This document shows positions 10,166 to 20,482 of a DNA stretch of 35,938 bases, one piece after another. The translations under genes were made by a program, and so were the position numbers. The notes under the pieces are model-generated. The model did no database searches and had not been told where the DNA came from. It saw only the letters and a program-made list of their open reading frames with translations. Source of the stretch: Zygnema cylindricum (lineage: Eukaryota; Streptophyta; Zygnematophyceae; Zygnematales; Zygnemataceae); assembly GCA_037447655.1 (NCBI GenBank), contig JBBHKE010002921.1, positions 184,771-220,708 on the forward strand, written 5' to 3'. The first letter of the stretch is position 1. The number at the start of each line of letters is the position of its first letter.

Positions 10166-11598
10166 AACAGTATCGTATTGACGCACCGTATTCTTTAAAA
10201 ATTTTTGGAGCGTCCCAAAACACATCGTATTTTTGGAAATGTTTTAGCACGTCACATGTATTTTCGTGACATTGTAGACGTACAACGTTCCTTCCATGGC
10301 CGAACAAGATGCTTTTGCGTTTGCCTTTCCCATCTGGTCGCCATCAATTGACATAGAATTATTGAGGCCCTAGCAAAATAATAATAACAATAAAATAATT
10401 GGGCGTGTTTGTTATATTGTTCCCACGGTGACTAGGTTTGCGCACGTGCAACCACCCTCAGCATTGTGCCTTCCTCCATTGGTGTCGCTAAGTACTGAAG
10501 TTTGGAGTGAAGGAGAGGCAAGGTGAGGAAGGTGAGAGAGGCGCGAGGCGTAATGGCACCTTCACGGATTTTTCACCTGTCCGTGAAATGGCATTGTAGA
10601 CTTGAGACCCCTGCAAAAAAAAATTACAAGTAGCAAACGGACAAAAACTAACAACCCTGTTCATCTTCAACAACTTGTGAAAAGTCTTTGTACGTGAGAC
10701 TATGCCTTTCTATTTATGATATCAGTTTTACTTTATTCAAAACACAATGCCGATGTGTTTTAAGATAAGTTTGAAGATACAATAGGTCGAAAAATCACAA
10801 GACGACAACTTTTTGTACATCCTAAGTTTGAGGATGACGCAAATTCTACTCTACAAATTTTTTTTTTTTTTTCATACAGTTACAACTTTAGCAGTATGAT
10901 GTTTTTTTATAGGAAAACGACAAAAAAAACCCATACTTAGCCACATGGGGCCGTACCCTTAGGCGTAAACAACACATCATCAGATAGTGTTACGTGTGGA
11001 GCTAAAATGTAACCGATTTTAGGCTACTCGATATCCTTGCAAATACTCTAAAATCGACAAGTGCTGATTTCGACGCGTTTTTCTATCGGAATTCTTACAT
11101 TTTTCGGTAATCGATATTAAAATATTTTAAAAATGCTCAAAAGGTTAAAAACGCTTATTATTTATGTTTAAGTGCGTCTTACATGTTATCTAGCTAATTT
11201 TGTCTTCAACTTCTTTTAGCCAATGTCTTTTCAAAAACAATTTGGTAATTTTGGCTTTTTTAAAGAATTTAACATTTTTTCAGGGTTTTCTAAGGTTCTT
11301 TAATTGTTGTAATTATTTATAATGTTTTTACCTTCGAGGGATCAACTCTTCAACATTTTTAGTTTCTTTTGGTGTGAAAGGATTTACGAGGTCCCAAAAT
11401 TAAATTATATACAATTTCAAACAAATTCAAAATTTTGGTAAAAAACAAAAAAATAACGTGTACTCTCGCTCGTGCGAAAAAATTTTGAAATCATGTGAAA
11501 CGTGCGAATAGGTATCACTCACCTTTTCGATTATCTCTCAAGGTGGTTGCTGCTGAGTTAAACGTTGAGTTTGCATGACGTGGTAGTGTATCGAGATG
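10166..11598. other. unassigned AT-rich DNA with one F-type element end
   Basis: I found no defensible gene. The segment 10495-10640 resembles 13735-13830 (AG-rich, then a GAGACCCC phrase). At about 10940-10963, ACATGGGGCCGTACCC followed by TTA looks like the right end of an F-family element, but no left partner was found. Confidence 0.35.
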
Positions 11599-11601
11599 TA
11601 A

Positions 11602-12478
11602 AGGTGTGTGCCCATGTAACCGAAATTTTGAAATGTTACTTTGGATTTTAGCGAAGATTTTACGATGTAATTTTCAAAGAGTTCTTATGTCAACCGTTAC
11701 TTGCGCCTTCATTACTTCAAATATTTGACAATTGTAGACGTATACAACATGTGCTACAAAGTACAAAACAAAATGTAGACAACTACGAAACTACAAAGCT
11801 TCTTAAAATTGATGATGCCTACAAAAACGACGACGGTTGCAGACGTCGAGGTTTTGTGACATTGTAGATGTTTAGGGTTTTTTGACATATCGAAGTCATG
11901 TTACCATGTGACGTCATCAATACGTAGATTTTCTCCCGTGGCTTTCTGATTTCTTTTTCTTATCTTTTATCATCCGATAAGCAATCAAACTCATACCAAA
12001 AATATAAAAAAAAATAAAATAAAAATCATTGGATATTATTATTGCTACATCTCATGTAAAAAAGAGAGAAAGAGGAGTGGTCGAGTGAAAAAGAGGGGGA
12101 GAGACGAGGACGACGTAAACTTTTGCAAAAAACCCATGAGCAGGGAAAAAAATAGCGTGTACTCTCCGCCGTTCAAGATTTTTCGAAGACGTTTCACGTG
12201 TGCGATACCGTTTTGCTATTCGTCAAAATGGTATTATTTTATTTAAAATCAGGTCACAATTTGATTCCAGTGCAAGTGTGAAGATGAGTTGGCGTGACGT
12301 AGAAGTTGGTCGCGATGATAACAACACCAAATTGACGTACTGTCCAAGTTCCAAGATGACACAAAATGTACTTTGGTTCTTGCCCATTTTTTGTATGGCG
12401 TAGGATTTTCTCGTTGCAAGTCCCATTTTTTGTGAAAACGGAAAAAAACCCTTAATTTGAACGCATGGGAACACACCC
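11602..12478. mobile_element. TIR element F1, TSD TAA
   Basis: The left end is AGGTGTGTGCCCATGT and the right end is the inverted match GCATGGGAACACACCC. It is flanked by TAA at 11599-11601 and 12479-12481. The 877-bp length, short TIR and TAA target suggest a Harbinger-like MITE. The interior has no recognisable coding. A left-side segment (11610-11760) is similar to the left side of F2 (12488-12660). Confidence 0.6.
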
Positions 12479-12481
12479 TAA

Positions 12482-14232
12482 GTGCACTTTCCCATGTAAC
12501 CGAAAATTTAATCTTATAACTTTGTTTATAGCGAAGATTCTTCGTACTACTTTCAAAGCATTCCGATGTAAGCGTAAATAACTTGTTACTTTAAAAAGTG
12601 ACAATCGTAGACATGTACGAAACATGTGACGGATAAACGTTACACAAAATGTTGCAAAACTTCCACTCAGCTTCAATTTCATACGTGCACCCGCCTCCTG
12701 TACAATTTCTATCTCTTCGTAATGTGTGTACGCAATATTGTCGACATGGAGGCATTGTATATGTTTAGGGTGTGTGACATTATGACGTCACGCTCTGTTG
12801 TTTTTAGAAAGCTTTAGTCCTCTTTATGCCTCAGCTGTGAGAGAGAGTTGTTCAGGACTTAAGCTATTTTTGGTTGAGTTTCGGTTCAGTACTTACCGAA
12901 TTTAGTGTGACAGTGAAGTTGGGAGTTCACGGTTCATTCACACTTGGGTCATGTGTCGTCACTTGGGAGAATGCGTGAGTATGTCCTCCGTGGACGTACG
13001 GAAATTTGGCAGGACCACTGGACTTCGTAAAGTCAATTCTACGGTGCCAAATCCTCTAATCGGACCGCTGACAGCCGCCGCCAACAAATAGTGACGAGGC
13101 GTGACTAGATCATTATCACTTTACGTTGTCTGAACTTCGGTGTAAATATTTGTGATAGAATGTTAGATGTACGGCTGGAATGCCTCCGTACAGCTTAGTG
13201 TAGTTTCGGTGTATAAAAGTAGGACTTAGTGAATTTGATTTTTAGGAACAAATGATATGAAAACTGTACACTCAGTTTTATGTAATTTCATTTCTAAATA
13301 TCTCACATATTTGTAAGCCGAATTGATTGAAATTATGTGTGTGTGTTCCTTTATATGTTATTTACATTGTGGCAAATTTTCAGGACGTTTAGAGCGTTTT
13401 TCTGAAAGTTATAGTCTGTCAAAGTTGCTGTTCAGCCATCGGAATTTGTGGAAGCTTTCTCTCTTGATTTGTTCTACGATGACTACTGCTGCATCTTCTT
13501 CATCTTCAGTACCAGCAATTGTCTCAGAACAACACGCTCAACTATGACATTCCCGATGTCACAAATTCTAAAACTTTTTGCCATGGTTTCCCGATTTTGT
13601 TTTTTTGTCCTTTCTCACTCTACTTGCCATCAAAATACGCCCAAAGATAGTAAAAAGAATTCGTTTTTAAATATCGTTCATTTGATACCATTATTGACGT
13701 TTTTCATTGCATGAATTGTGAGATAAACACGATAGTGGGAGAGGGAGAGAGAAAGAGGCGCTTTCACGGACTTCGCTTTTGCAAAATGGCGTTTGTTGGT
13801 CGAGACCCCCTCCACGGCCCCTGTACGAAAAAAAGCGCACGGAAAAAAGTCACGCACATGATGTAAATGTGCAGTGGGTTTTTTTTTTTCGTACTCCGCG
13901 CACAAAAATTGTCAAAAACTTTCGACACGCTTGACAGCATCTGCCTATTCGCTCACCTCATGGAAATTTATTTAAAATTAGCTCGCAAGGTGATTTTTTT
14001 ATAAAGTTTGAAGATGAGGTGGAAAGACGCGAAAGTGTGGCGAAACGCGCTAGACGACAAACTGCATCGCGCTAGATGACAATTTGCAGTACATATAAAG
14101 TTTTAAGGTAACGTAACTTGAACGGTGGTAATTTCAATTTTTTGGTACGTCTACGAATTTTCTCGTTTTTTTCCAAGTTATAGAGGAAAACGACACAAAA
14201 TAACTGTAACTTTAGCACATGGGAAAGTGCCC
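12482..14232. mobile_element. TIR element F2, abutting F1
   Basis: The left end is GTGCACTTTCCCATGT and the right end is ACATGGGAAAGTGCCC. It is flanked by TAA at 12479-12481 (shared with F1) and 14233-14235. The outer parts resemble F1 but the centre (about 12830-13720) does not and may be acquired sequence. It has possible plant-type splice signals on the + strand: GTGAGT at 12975-12980 and TTTTCAG ending at 13383. No product was recognised. Confidence 0.55.
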
Positions 14233-14235
14233 TAA

Positions 14236-14507
14236 GACGCCAAACTGAGATACATACTATCTTCTACGATGGCGTTAATTGTACGTCAAATTCTGCACTT
14301 TTTCTGTACGGCATAAGATTTTCTAGGTGCAGCATATAATTTTTGATGAAAACTATAGAAAATGACCCTTGCTTAGCCACATGGGAGAATGCTAAAATTA
14401 CTGAAACGGGCTTTGCGGTTCACCAGGCTGGCCTGTACGGATCTATTCGGACGGTAGAGTACGAGGGCGTTTTCCATTGAAACCGTTAGCCTTCGGTTTC
14501 GGTGACT

Positions 14508-14510
<3 letters not shown>
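14236..14510. other. short unassigned stretch with a further F-type end
   Basis: GCCACATGGGAGAATGC near 14377-14393 resembles the right ends of F elements, but its partner was not found. Confidence 0.3.
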
Positions 14511-14566
<56 letters not shown>

Positions 14567-14645
14567 TTATATTTTTATATATATATATATATATATATAA
14601 ATATATATAAATATACATATATATATATATATTTATGTATGTTAA
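14511..14645. repeat. (TA)n microsatellite
   Basis: This is about 135 bp of alternating TA with occasional TATATTTA interruptions. It gives spurious Tyr-Ile open frames on both strands. Confidence 0.95.
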
Positions 14646-15138
14646 ATTTTTCATATACATAAATATAACGGTCGAGAGAGAAAAAGCCAAAAAGGTCAAA
14701 CAGCCACGTAAGGCTACGGGCAAGTATATGTTCGAGAACAGTGGTCTTTTGTCTTTTCTTTCATGGCGCTTTTATTTGTGATTTTTTTTTTGTGTTTTTG
14801 TGAAATCTTAACTTTTAATATTTTATAGTCCTTCCCATAATTTGTTGTGATAACGTCAACCATGTGGGGACCACACCGACATTTTGTCTTGACTCCCTAG
14901 TCCGTACGCAGTCATTTTTCACTTTTCATTGAAGTTGCCTTGTTTGTCGTTGACCAAGAAGTTAAATACTATTTGTCGTCTGGTAGGAATCACGCTCGCG
15001 GATTCGTTAACTTTTTTCATCGGGACACTGAAACCAAAGGCTCTCGGTTGTTATTGGAAAAAGCCAGAATGTACGGAAAAGGATGCAACTAGATCTGCAG
15101 TACATAAGGGTGCGAAACGCCGAATCTGGTATGTTAGC
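14646..15138. other. unassigned DNA
   Basis: This is mixed sequence. A small open frame at 14929-15159 runs into the palindromic MITE and has no recognisable motif. Confidence 0.3.
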
Positions 15139-15140
15139 TA

Positions 15141-15186
15141 CACCGTGTATCGCTATTAGGGTTAACCCTAATAGCGATACGCGGTG
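15141..15186. mobile_element. 46-bp all-TIR MITE (a), TSD TA
   Basis: Two 23-bp arms beginning CACCGYGTATCGCTATTAG meet with no spacer and differ at one base. TA flanks both sides (15139-15140 and 15187-15188). The arms are the TIRs of the MITE family seen at five other places in this window, here with no interior. Confidence 0.8.
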
Positions 15187-15188
15187 TA

Positions 15189-16269
15189 CATGTCAAACAC
15201 ATTCCTGATCATTCATCTTGGTGTCATGAGTACGGATATAATGCGGACAAATGCAATTTTTTGGGGAAATGCTTCTGGACCCAACAGTGACAATTGCAAC
15301 TCATTTCTGCCAGCATCGACCGGATTGCCGATTCCGAGTTGCATCGACCAATCAGACAGCAACACGATGTGGACGTGGATTCAGAAAACAGAATCCAGGA
15401 ACTAACTGGCGGTACGGTCCACTATCGTGGAGCAAAGTGCGAGCTGGCGACAAATTGGTCCTTGCCACGTTTTAGGTTAAAGCTGGCTTCGACTTCCCGC
15501 GTGATTCGGTTCCAAGACAAAAAGTTGGCGTATCCATCCAAAAGAACAGTAATCCGCTTCACTGTCCTTTTTAATAGTACATTACAGTCCAATACTTTAC
15601 GGTACTGTACACAGCTGTATTGTATTAGAGGACAATTGAGGCGGCGTCTTGCATGAAGGCTGATCGTCTATTACTCAGTTCGATTCAAGAGAAGCCACGT
15701 TTACCAAAATAGGGTGAGTAGTACTGCCAGTACTCACTGCCAGTTCACACCTCACCACGTGGAATATTCATTATTGATTAGCAGCAAACATCCAAGTAAC
15801 GAAGACTCCTTTGTCTACACCCGAACCTTTGTCGCGAGGACTGTAATTTTCTTCCCAAACACACGATAAGATTCTGTCCCGAGTTACTGTACTTTTTATC
15901 ACATGCAGACAAACGAGGGTTTCGTACTTTCTTGTTTTAAAAGGGCATTTGCCCCAACTCCGATCGCCAAGAATCCAGACTGCGGAAGTCTTCAAGTGCA
16001 GCACGCGACGTCAGAATTTTACACGTGGCATTTCAATGACGCTCGTTGAAACCTCATGGAAAAAACGTGGAAACAAGTGAGAGGAAATTCCCCTCAGAAT
16101 ATCATTACAAATTTACAATGCTAGCCGCGTCGCACGTAACGCTTTTTCCGGCCAATTGGCAAGAAAATGTATCTTTAGTCAGAACTGGTTTTGCGATGCA
16201 ATGATTGCGAATAGAAATAGGATCGAATAATTTTTACCTTAGCGAATAAAAATTTAAAGCGTGTATCAT
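15189..16269. other. unassigned region with GC-richer patch
   Basis: 15290-15480 is richer in GC than its surroundings and is open in overlapping + frames. One frame (15251-15475) ends in WSKVRAGDKLVL, which loosely recalls the W...F.VGD.LVF stretch of phytocyanins. The upstream part shows no copper ligands or signal peptide, so I do not call a gene. The rest is AT-rich. Confidence 0.3.
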
Positions 16270-16693
16270 GACTACGACGCAAGATTCTACGTAAACTAAA
16301 AATGTTACATTCATCGACGTGACAAAAAAACCCTAAAAACCCTAAAACACACTAAAAAACCCTAAAAAGCCAAAGACTACGACGCAATATTCTATGTAAA
16401 TTAAAAATGTTACATTCATCGACGTGACAAAAAAACCCTAAAAAATCCTAGACTACGACGCAAGATTCTATGTAAATTAAAAATGTTGCCTTCATCGACC
16501 TGACAAAAAAACCCTGAAATACCCTAAAACACCCTAAAATACCCAAGACCACGACACAAGATTCTATGTAAATGAAAAATGTTACATTCATCGACGTGAC
16601 AAAAAAACCCTTAAAAAACCCAAAACACCCTAAAGAACCCTAAAAAACCTTAGACTACGACGCAAGATTCTATGCAAATTATAAATGTTACAT
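16270..16693 (+). repeat. satellite array, units 1-5, with telomere-like modules
   Basis: Units start at 16270, 16375, 16451, 16547 and 16653. Each begins GACTACGACGCAAGATTCTA, continues to ATGTTACATTCATCGACGTG and ends with a variable number of ACCCTAAAA-type modules, so unit length varies from 76 to 106 bp. The modules resemble plant telomere repeat but are imperfect. Unit 5 is interrupted by element M1 after ATGTTACAT. Confidence 0.9.
16685..16693. repeat. M1 target-site duplication, left (ATGTTACAT)
   Basis: The 9-bp ATGTTACAT recurs at 18097-18105. The uninterrupted satellite units contain it once, showing it is a true duplication. Confidence 0.8.
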
Positions 16694-16736
16694 GGGAATT
16701 GCTATTCGCAGAGACTATTTTTGCTGTGCGCAAGTA

Positions 16737-17273
16737 CACCGCGCATCGTTATTAGTGTCAAAGTCACTAATTTGGGTTCTTAAAATTTTGATTTTTTTCC
16801 TCAAATAGGATACATGATTTTAATTTTTCCTTGACGTTAATTGAGGTACCGTACAAAATAGCGTAAAGAACTAAAGTTCAATAAGATCTAAATAGCGTGG
16901 TGTACGGTCGATGTCATACCGTACATAAATGTACCTTTTCAAGTGAAAATTTTACAAAAAATGAATTAAATCGGACGCGTACGCATAGGAACATGCGCTA
17001 AAAAACGGGATTGGTCTGACACGTAAATTAGACTGATATGTACGGAAATCAAATTTCACTACGGTGTACGATTTTTTATATTTTGTACGAATACATATAA
17101 TAATGTATATAATCGTACAGAAAATTTTCCATTTTTGCTGTTCCAAATTAGCGTTAACACTGAAATTAGAATAAACCTTTTTTTTTTTAATTTTCAAATT
17201 CTTAATTAGCGTCAATGACGGTATATTTACTTACACACTATTTAAACTTTGACACTAATAACGATGCGCGGTG
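16737..17273. mobile_element. MITE (b) inserted in the left arm of M1, TSD TA
   Basis: TIRs CACCGCGCATCGTTATTAG bound a 537-bp AT-rich element flanked by TA (16735-16736, 17274-17275). The right arm of M1 near 18050-18060 shows the unoccupied site (GCGCAGGTAGTTGTCTG) where this arm has GCGCAAG-TA-element-TA-GTTGTCTG. The interior resembles MITE f. The TA target suggests a Tc1/mariner-type mobiliser. Confidence 0.85.
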
Positions 17274-17615
17274 TAGTTGTCTGAAATTGTACATTTGAAG
17301 TACAATTTCGTACAAGCTACGTACCTATAATTTCAGATCTGACGGTCAATCCGTAGAACAGCTTTGACTGGCTGATTATTGTACCGGCGGTTAAAAAAGT
17401 GTCGCGCTCGAATCCAATAATTTCAGTAGCAGACAAGTTTCCTTGAAAGTACAAGTTTAAAAGTACATTTGATGAATCCTAATAAAAAAAATAAAATTTC
17501 ACACGGCCGGCGCAGTTTTACTGTAACCAAACTGCGGCAGCCACATATAAATAAAATGGCTGCGCGCAGATAGTTTATCACTTCACGTTAGCCGCAAAAA
17601 TGAAATCAACTCGTT

Positions 17616-17638
17616 GTCACGTCCACCGTGGACGTGAC
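17616..17638. other. 11-bp-stem hairpin in the loop of M1
   Basis: GTCACGTCCAC and GTGGACGTGAC are separated by one C. It lies in the single-copy centre of M1. Confidence 0.7.
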
Positions 17639-18096
17639 GACGTGTCATTTTAGTTTCATCGATATTTATGCGCGGGTAGTTGGGTACGCATTTTTATTTT
17701 GTACGAAGCTTATTTGGTTTCGTGCGGGTTTACATATGTTGTACGTCGTCCTTTAATATGTGTCCAAGTTCACTGTAACGGTCCGCGAGTTGATTTCATT
17801 TTTGTAGTAAACTACCTGCGCGCAGCCATTTTATTTATATGTGGCTGCCGCAGTTTGGTTACAGTAAAACTGCGCCGGCCATGTGAAATTATATTTTTTT
17901 TATGATGGTCGACGTTTGCAAGCGCGACACTTTTTTAACCGCCGGTACAATATTCCGCCAGTCAAAGTTGTTCGACGGATTGACCGTCATATTTGAAATT
18001 AAAGGTACGTAGCTTGTATGAAATTGTACTTCAAATGTACAATTTCAGACAACTACCTGCGCGCAGCAAAAATCGTCTCTGCGATTAGCAATTCCC

Positions 18097-18142
18097 ATGT
18101 TACATTCATCGACGTCACAAAAAATCCTAAAAAACCCAAGAC
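18097..18142 (+). repeat. satellite, end of unit 5 and start of unit 6
   Basis: This resumes exactly where the array stopped at 16693 and runs to GAC, where element B interrupts unit 6. Confidence 0.85.
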
Positions 18143-18145
18143 TTA

Positions 18146-18671
18146 GGGTATGGTTACATCAGACGAAAAGTGAGGTTTAATACAGAATTTTGTACATGAC
18201 CGTACCATGCCGTACTATATTTTCGTGAGTTTCTTGAAAACAACATTACAGAAAATAAGATTACAATTCTCCAAGTATCCAGGAGAATACGTCGACCGTC
18301 CGATTACATTTTGGTCTTCATCTGCGAAGCAATCGCTACATGCGCCTCTGTATTGGTGAACCCGAGGTGGGTTCACCAACGGGTTCACCAATACAGAACC
18401 AGTCATTTCGCTACACCTGGACGATAGACACGTGCGTCGATGAAAAATGAAAATTTTCACACGCCCCCAAAGTCACGTGCCTTCAGATAAGGTGACCGTA
18501 AAATTTTTACCGAAAAGAATTACGATTTTTTCCTGAAAGTCAGCGGAATGAAGGAGATCTCTGAGGTACATTGACGCGGTACACTTGCGAAGTACACGTA
18601 CGAAATACGCAAGTACGGATTTTCACACGAAAGTGGTCGGTTTCCAAATCTTTGCGATTTTAGAGATTTGA
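18146..18671 (+). repeat. direct repeat copy 1 in element B
   Basis: It matches 20482-20990 at very high identity by eye; copy 2 lacks 12 bp near its start. It contains a hairpin at 18348-18396 with 17-bp arms. Confidence 0.85.
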
Positions 18672-19367
18672 CCTCACTCCTCCCCCCTCCTCCCCTCCCC
18701 CCTCCCCCCTCCTCCCCTCCCGCCTTCACTGGTCTTCCATTTGTTGACGGACTAGTTACCAACTTCTCACTTTCCAACCGCCCCTCTCCCCTCTCTCATA
18801 AACCCAAAAAAACCTTTGTACCTTTCCCCTCTTGTTTTTTTGTGAACGACTTGTCCGGTGCTCTTTGACAACCCCTCTTCCAACCCCTCGCCCCTTCTGA
18901 TAAATGCCAGCATAAAATTCCCTGAAATTCCTCTCCCTTCACCCCTCCAAATCCCTCTATACCCCTCTTCCTCCCCCTCTAAAACCCATAAGGAAATGGC
19001 TTAGGATCCTAAACCATTAAGAAAAGGTATTATGATTTTAAACCCTCAAGAAAAGGGCAAATTTCTATCTTAAACATCTAACAGTAAGTTACATGGTCCT
19101 TCGTTTCCTCTTTCCCCTTCCCTCTTCCCTCTTCCCTCTTCCCCTCTCCATTTTCCCTTTCCCTCTTCCCCATGAGAGGGTTCGACCAGTCTATGTGTCG
19201 AATTCCGTGCTAAAATTAGTGCGGAATTCGGGGAACGAAATTCAATGCGAAATTTACTGCATTATCGGTACGAAATGTAGTATGAGACTCACAAATTCCG
19301 TGGAAATTTAATGGGAAATTTAAGCTTGAAATGTTCACAGTACAGAGTGCACGCAGCAAATAATGAC
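18672..19367. other. B cargo: pyrimidine-rich tracts, no gene called
   Basis: Nearly pure C/T runs occur at about 18674-18722 and 19097-19172 on the + strand. Proline-rich open frames over them are low-complexity artefacts. If the - strand gene candidate upstream continues past the GTGAGT at 19371, a third exon could lie here, but I could not identify it. Confidence 0.4.
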
Positions 19368-19783
19368 TCACATGGCATAGACGTGACCGGAATCGTGGCA
19401 CCTACACGGTGCGGCATACCAGTAGCCGCGTGCTCCGTAGCATCGGATCGCGGGAAAGTTTCCCTTGTTCTCGACGGCCGCCTTCACCGCCTCCAGAGCC
19501 GACTCTGCAGCAGCCGTACGGACAGTACGGAAACACGCGTCAGAGGAGCGAATTAGAGCGTGACTTCACACGTGTAAAGACAGGAATGCACACCTAGAGG
19601 GGGAAAGAAGAGGGAAAGGAGGGGAAAGGAGGGGGGAAGGAGAGGGAAAGGATAAGGAAAGGAGGTCAGGGGAGGGGAAAACTTACTGTCAGACTGCGAC
19701 ACGGGCCCGTCGTAATATCCCATCACAAGTGCCACGTGGCATGCTAAGCTCAGCACTGTCGCGGTGACCATGATGGCAGCCAT
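19368..19783 (-). CDS. candidate two-exon gene for a small secreted Cys-containing protein
   Basis: I do not recognise the product. Exon 1 (19783-19687) starts at ATG in a good context (GCCATGG) and encodes 32 residues with a hydrophobic leader (A-T-V-L-S-L-A...A-L-V-M-G), likely a signal peptide cut near residue 22. It ends at a consensus GTAAGT donor (19686-19681). With an acceptor CTGCAG ending at 19505, the phase matches exon 2 (19504-19368): 45 more residues including VKAAVENKGNF and a Cys cluster RCYGARGYWYAAPCRC, ending in TGA. The total is 77 residues with a 182-bp intron. An alternative acceptor CTCTAG at 19594, right after a long pyrimidine run, would end the protein sooner. A GTGAGT at 19371-19366 may be another donor, so more exons may exist. 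The two exons are distinctly GC-richer than their surroundings. The segment sits inside DNA element B, suggesting capture of a host gene fragment. Confidence 0.35.
19505..19686 (-). other. predicted intron
   Basis: It starts GTAAGT and ends CTGCAG on the - strand and includes a pyrimidine run (complement of about 19597-19679). The size is normal for a plant intron. Confidence 0.35.
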
Positions 19784-19937
19784 GGCGAGGAAGTGGTCAC
19801 GTCACACGGATACAAAAGTTTTTTGGCAGTATACACGGATGGCAGGTTGAGAGAAGTGTTTGAGAAAAGTCTTTTCCAGTTCCGTTGAGGTTTGGGCCGA
19901 TGGAGCGAATATGTACTTTTGCTATGTTGTGACAGTA

Positions 19938-20154
19938 CACCGTGAATCGTTACTAGTGTAACTGTTTTTTCCGCAACTTAAAGCATTTTTTATCCGTACA
20001 CACTTGTTGGATTGTGGATCTGACGGTTGCGATTGAAAGGTAAGACTCTCAGCTTCCAATTGGCTGTCTCAAATTGAAAATCGGACAAGTGTGTAAGGAG
20101 AAAAGATGTTTTAAGTGACGAATAAAATGTTAACACTAATAGCGATACACGGTG
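19938..20154. mobile_element. MITE (c), TSD TA
   Basis: This is 217 bp with TIRs CACCGTGAATCGTTACTAG and its inverted match, flanked by TA (19936-19937, 20155-20156). The interior is about 75% similar by eye to MITEs d and e (phrases GTGACGGTTGCGATTGAAAG and GTGTACGGAGAAAAG). Confidence 0.85.
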
Positions 20155-20218
20155 TAGTTTACGCCTTTGTTCCGTTAACTGTGTTAGCGCACGATTTAAC
20201 ATTTCGAACTTTTTAAAA

Positions 20219-20482
20219 ATGACCGCATTGTACTTGCGTTCACACGTGTTGACTATTTTCTCATTTAATTTCGACAATCTTTATAAGCGCCGTACGTTTG
20301 ATTTGTGTCAAGCGCACTTTTTGAAAGTGTACGAATTTATTCGTAGTCTTGGTGCGAAATGTGAATATATAATACGATTTTTGGGGCAAGGAGACGTGGC
20401 GGATTGTTGTCCACTCTTTTATATGTTAATGCTAGCACTATTTCGTGACTTTCCGCCTGAAAAAAAATCGCTACTGAATTAG
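20219..20482 (+). CDS. small open frame in B cargo, doubtful
   Basis: An 87-residue frame ends in a TAG formed with the left end of the second B copy. Its composition is balanced (for example RRTFDLCQAHFLKVYEF) and not low-complexity. The frame is also open upstream through the end of MITE c, so the open length may be partly accidental. No family is recognised. Confidence 0.2.
   Translation: MTALYLRSHVLTIFSFNFDNLYKRRTFDLCQAHFLKVYEFIRSLGAKCEYIIRFLGQGDVADCCPLFYMLMLALFRDFPPEKKSLLN

Larger units (their letters stand above)
16694..18096. mobile_element. MULE-like long-TIR element M1 in the satellite
   Basis: The ends are GGGAATTGCTA and TAGCAATTCCC, with a 9-bp TSD. The arms pair over most of the element (about 16694-17611 and 17790-18096); discounting MITE b the element is about 860 bp. 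Long TIRs with 9-bp duplications are typical of Mutator-like elements. It has no transposase. A 3-bp TTA duplication with CATGGG ends is formally possible because ATGTTACAT is self-complementary at its ends, but M2 of the same family supports the longer TSD. Confidence 0.7.

Noticed and set aside
14373-14723. Open frames across the TA repeat
   Set aside because: Tyr-Ile repeats are produced by the microsatellite itself.
15251-15475. Phytocyanin-like ending WSKVRAGDKLVL
   Set aside because: Only about twelve residues match the family pattern; copper ligands, signal peptide and the rest of the domain are missing.
16270-16693. Telomere or CRISPR-like array
   Set aside because: The CCCTAAA modules are irregular and embedded in larger satellite units; spacers are not unique, so it is neither a telomere nor a CRISPR array.
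19553-19783. Unspliced 76-codon frame on -
   Set aside because: Its second half is translated pyrimidine tract (Pro/Leu/Phe/Ser); the GTAAGT donor at 19686 makes a spliced reading more credible.
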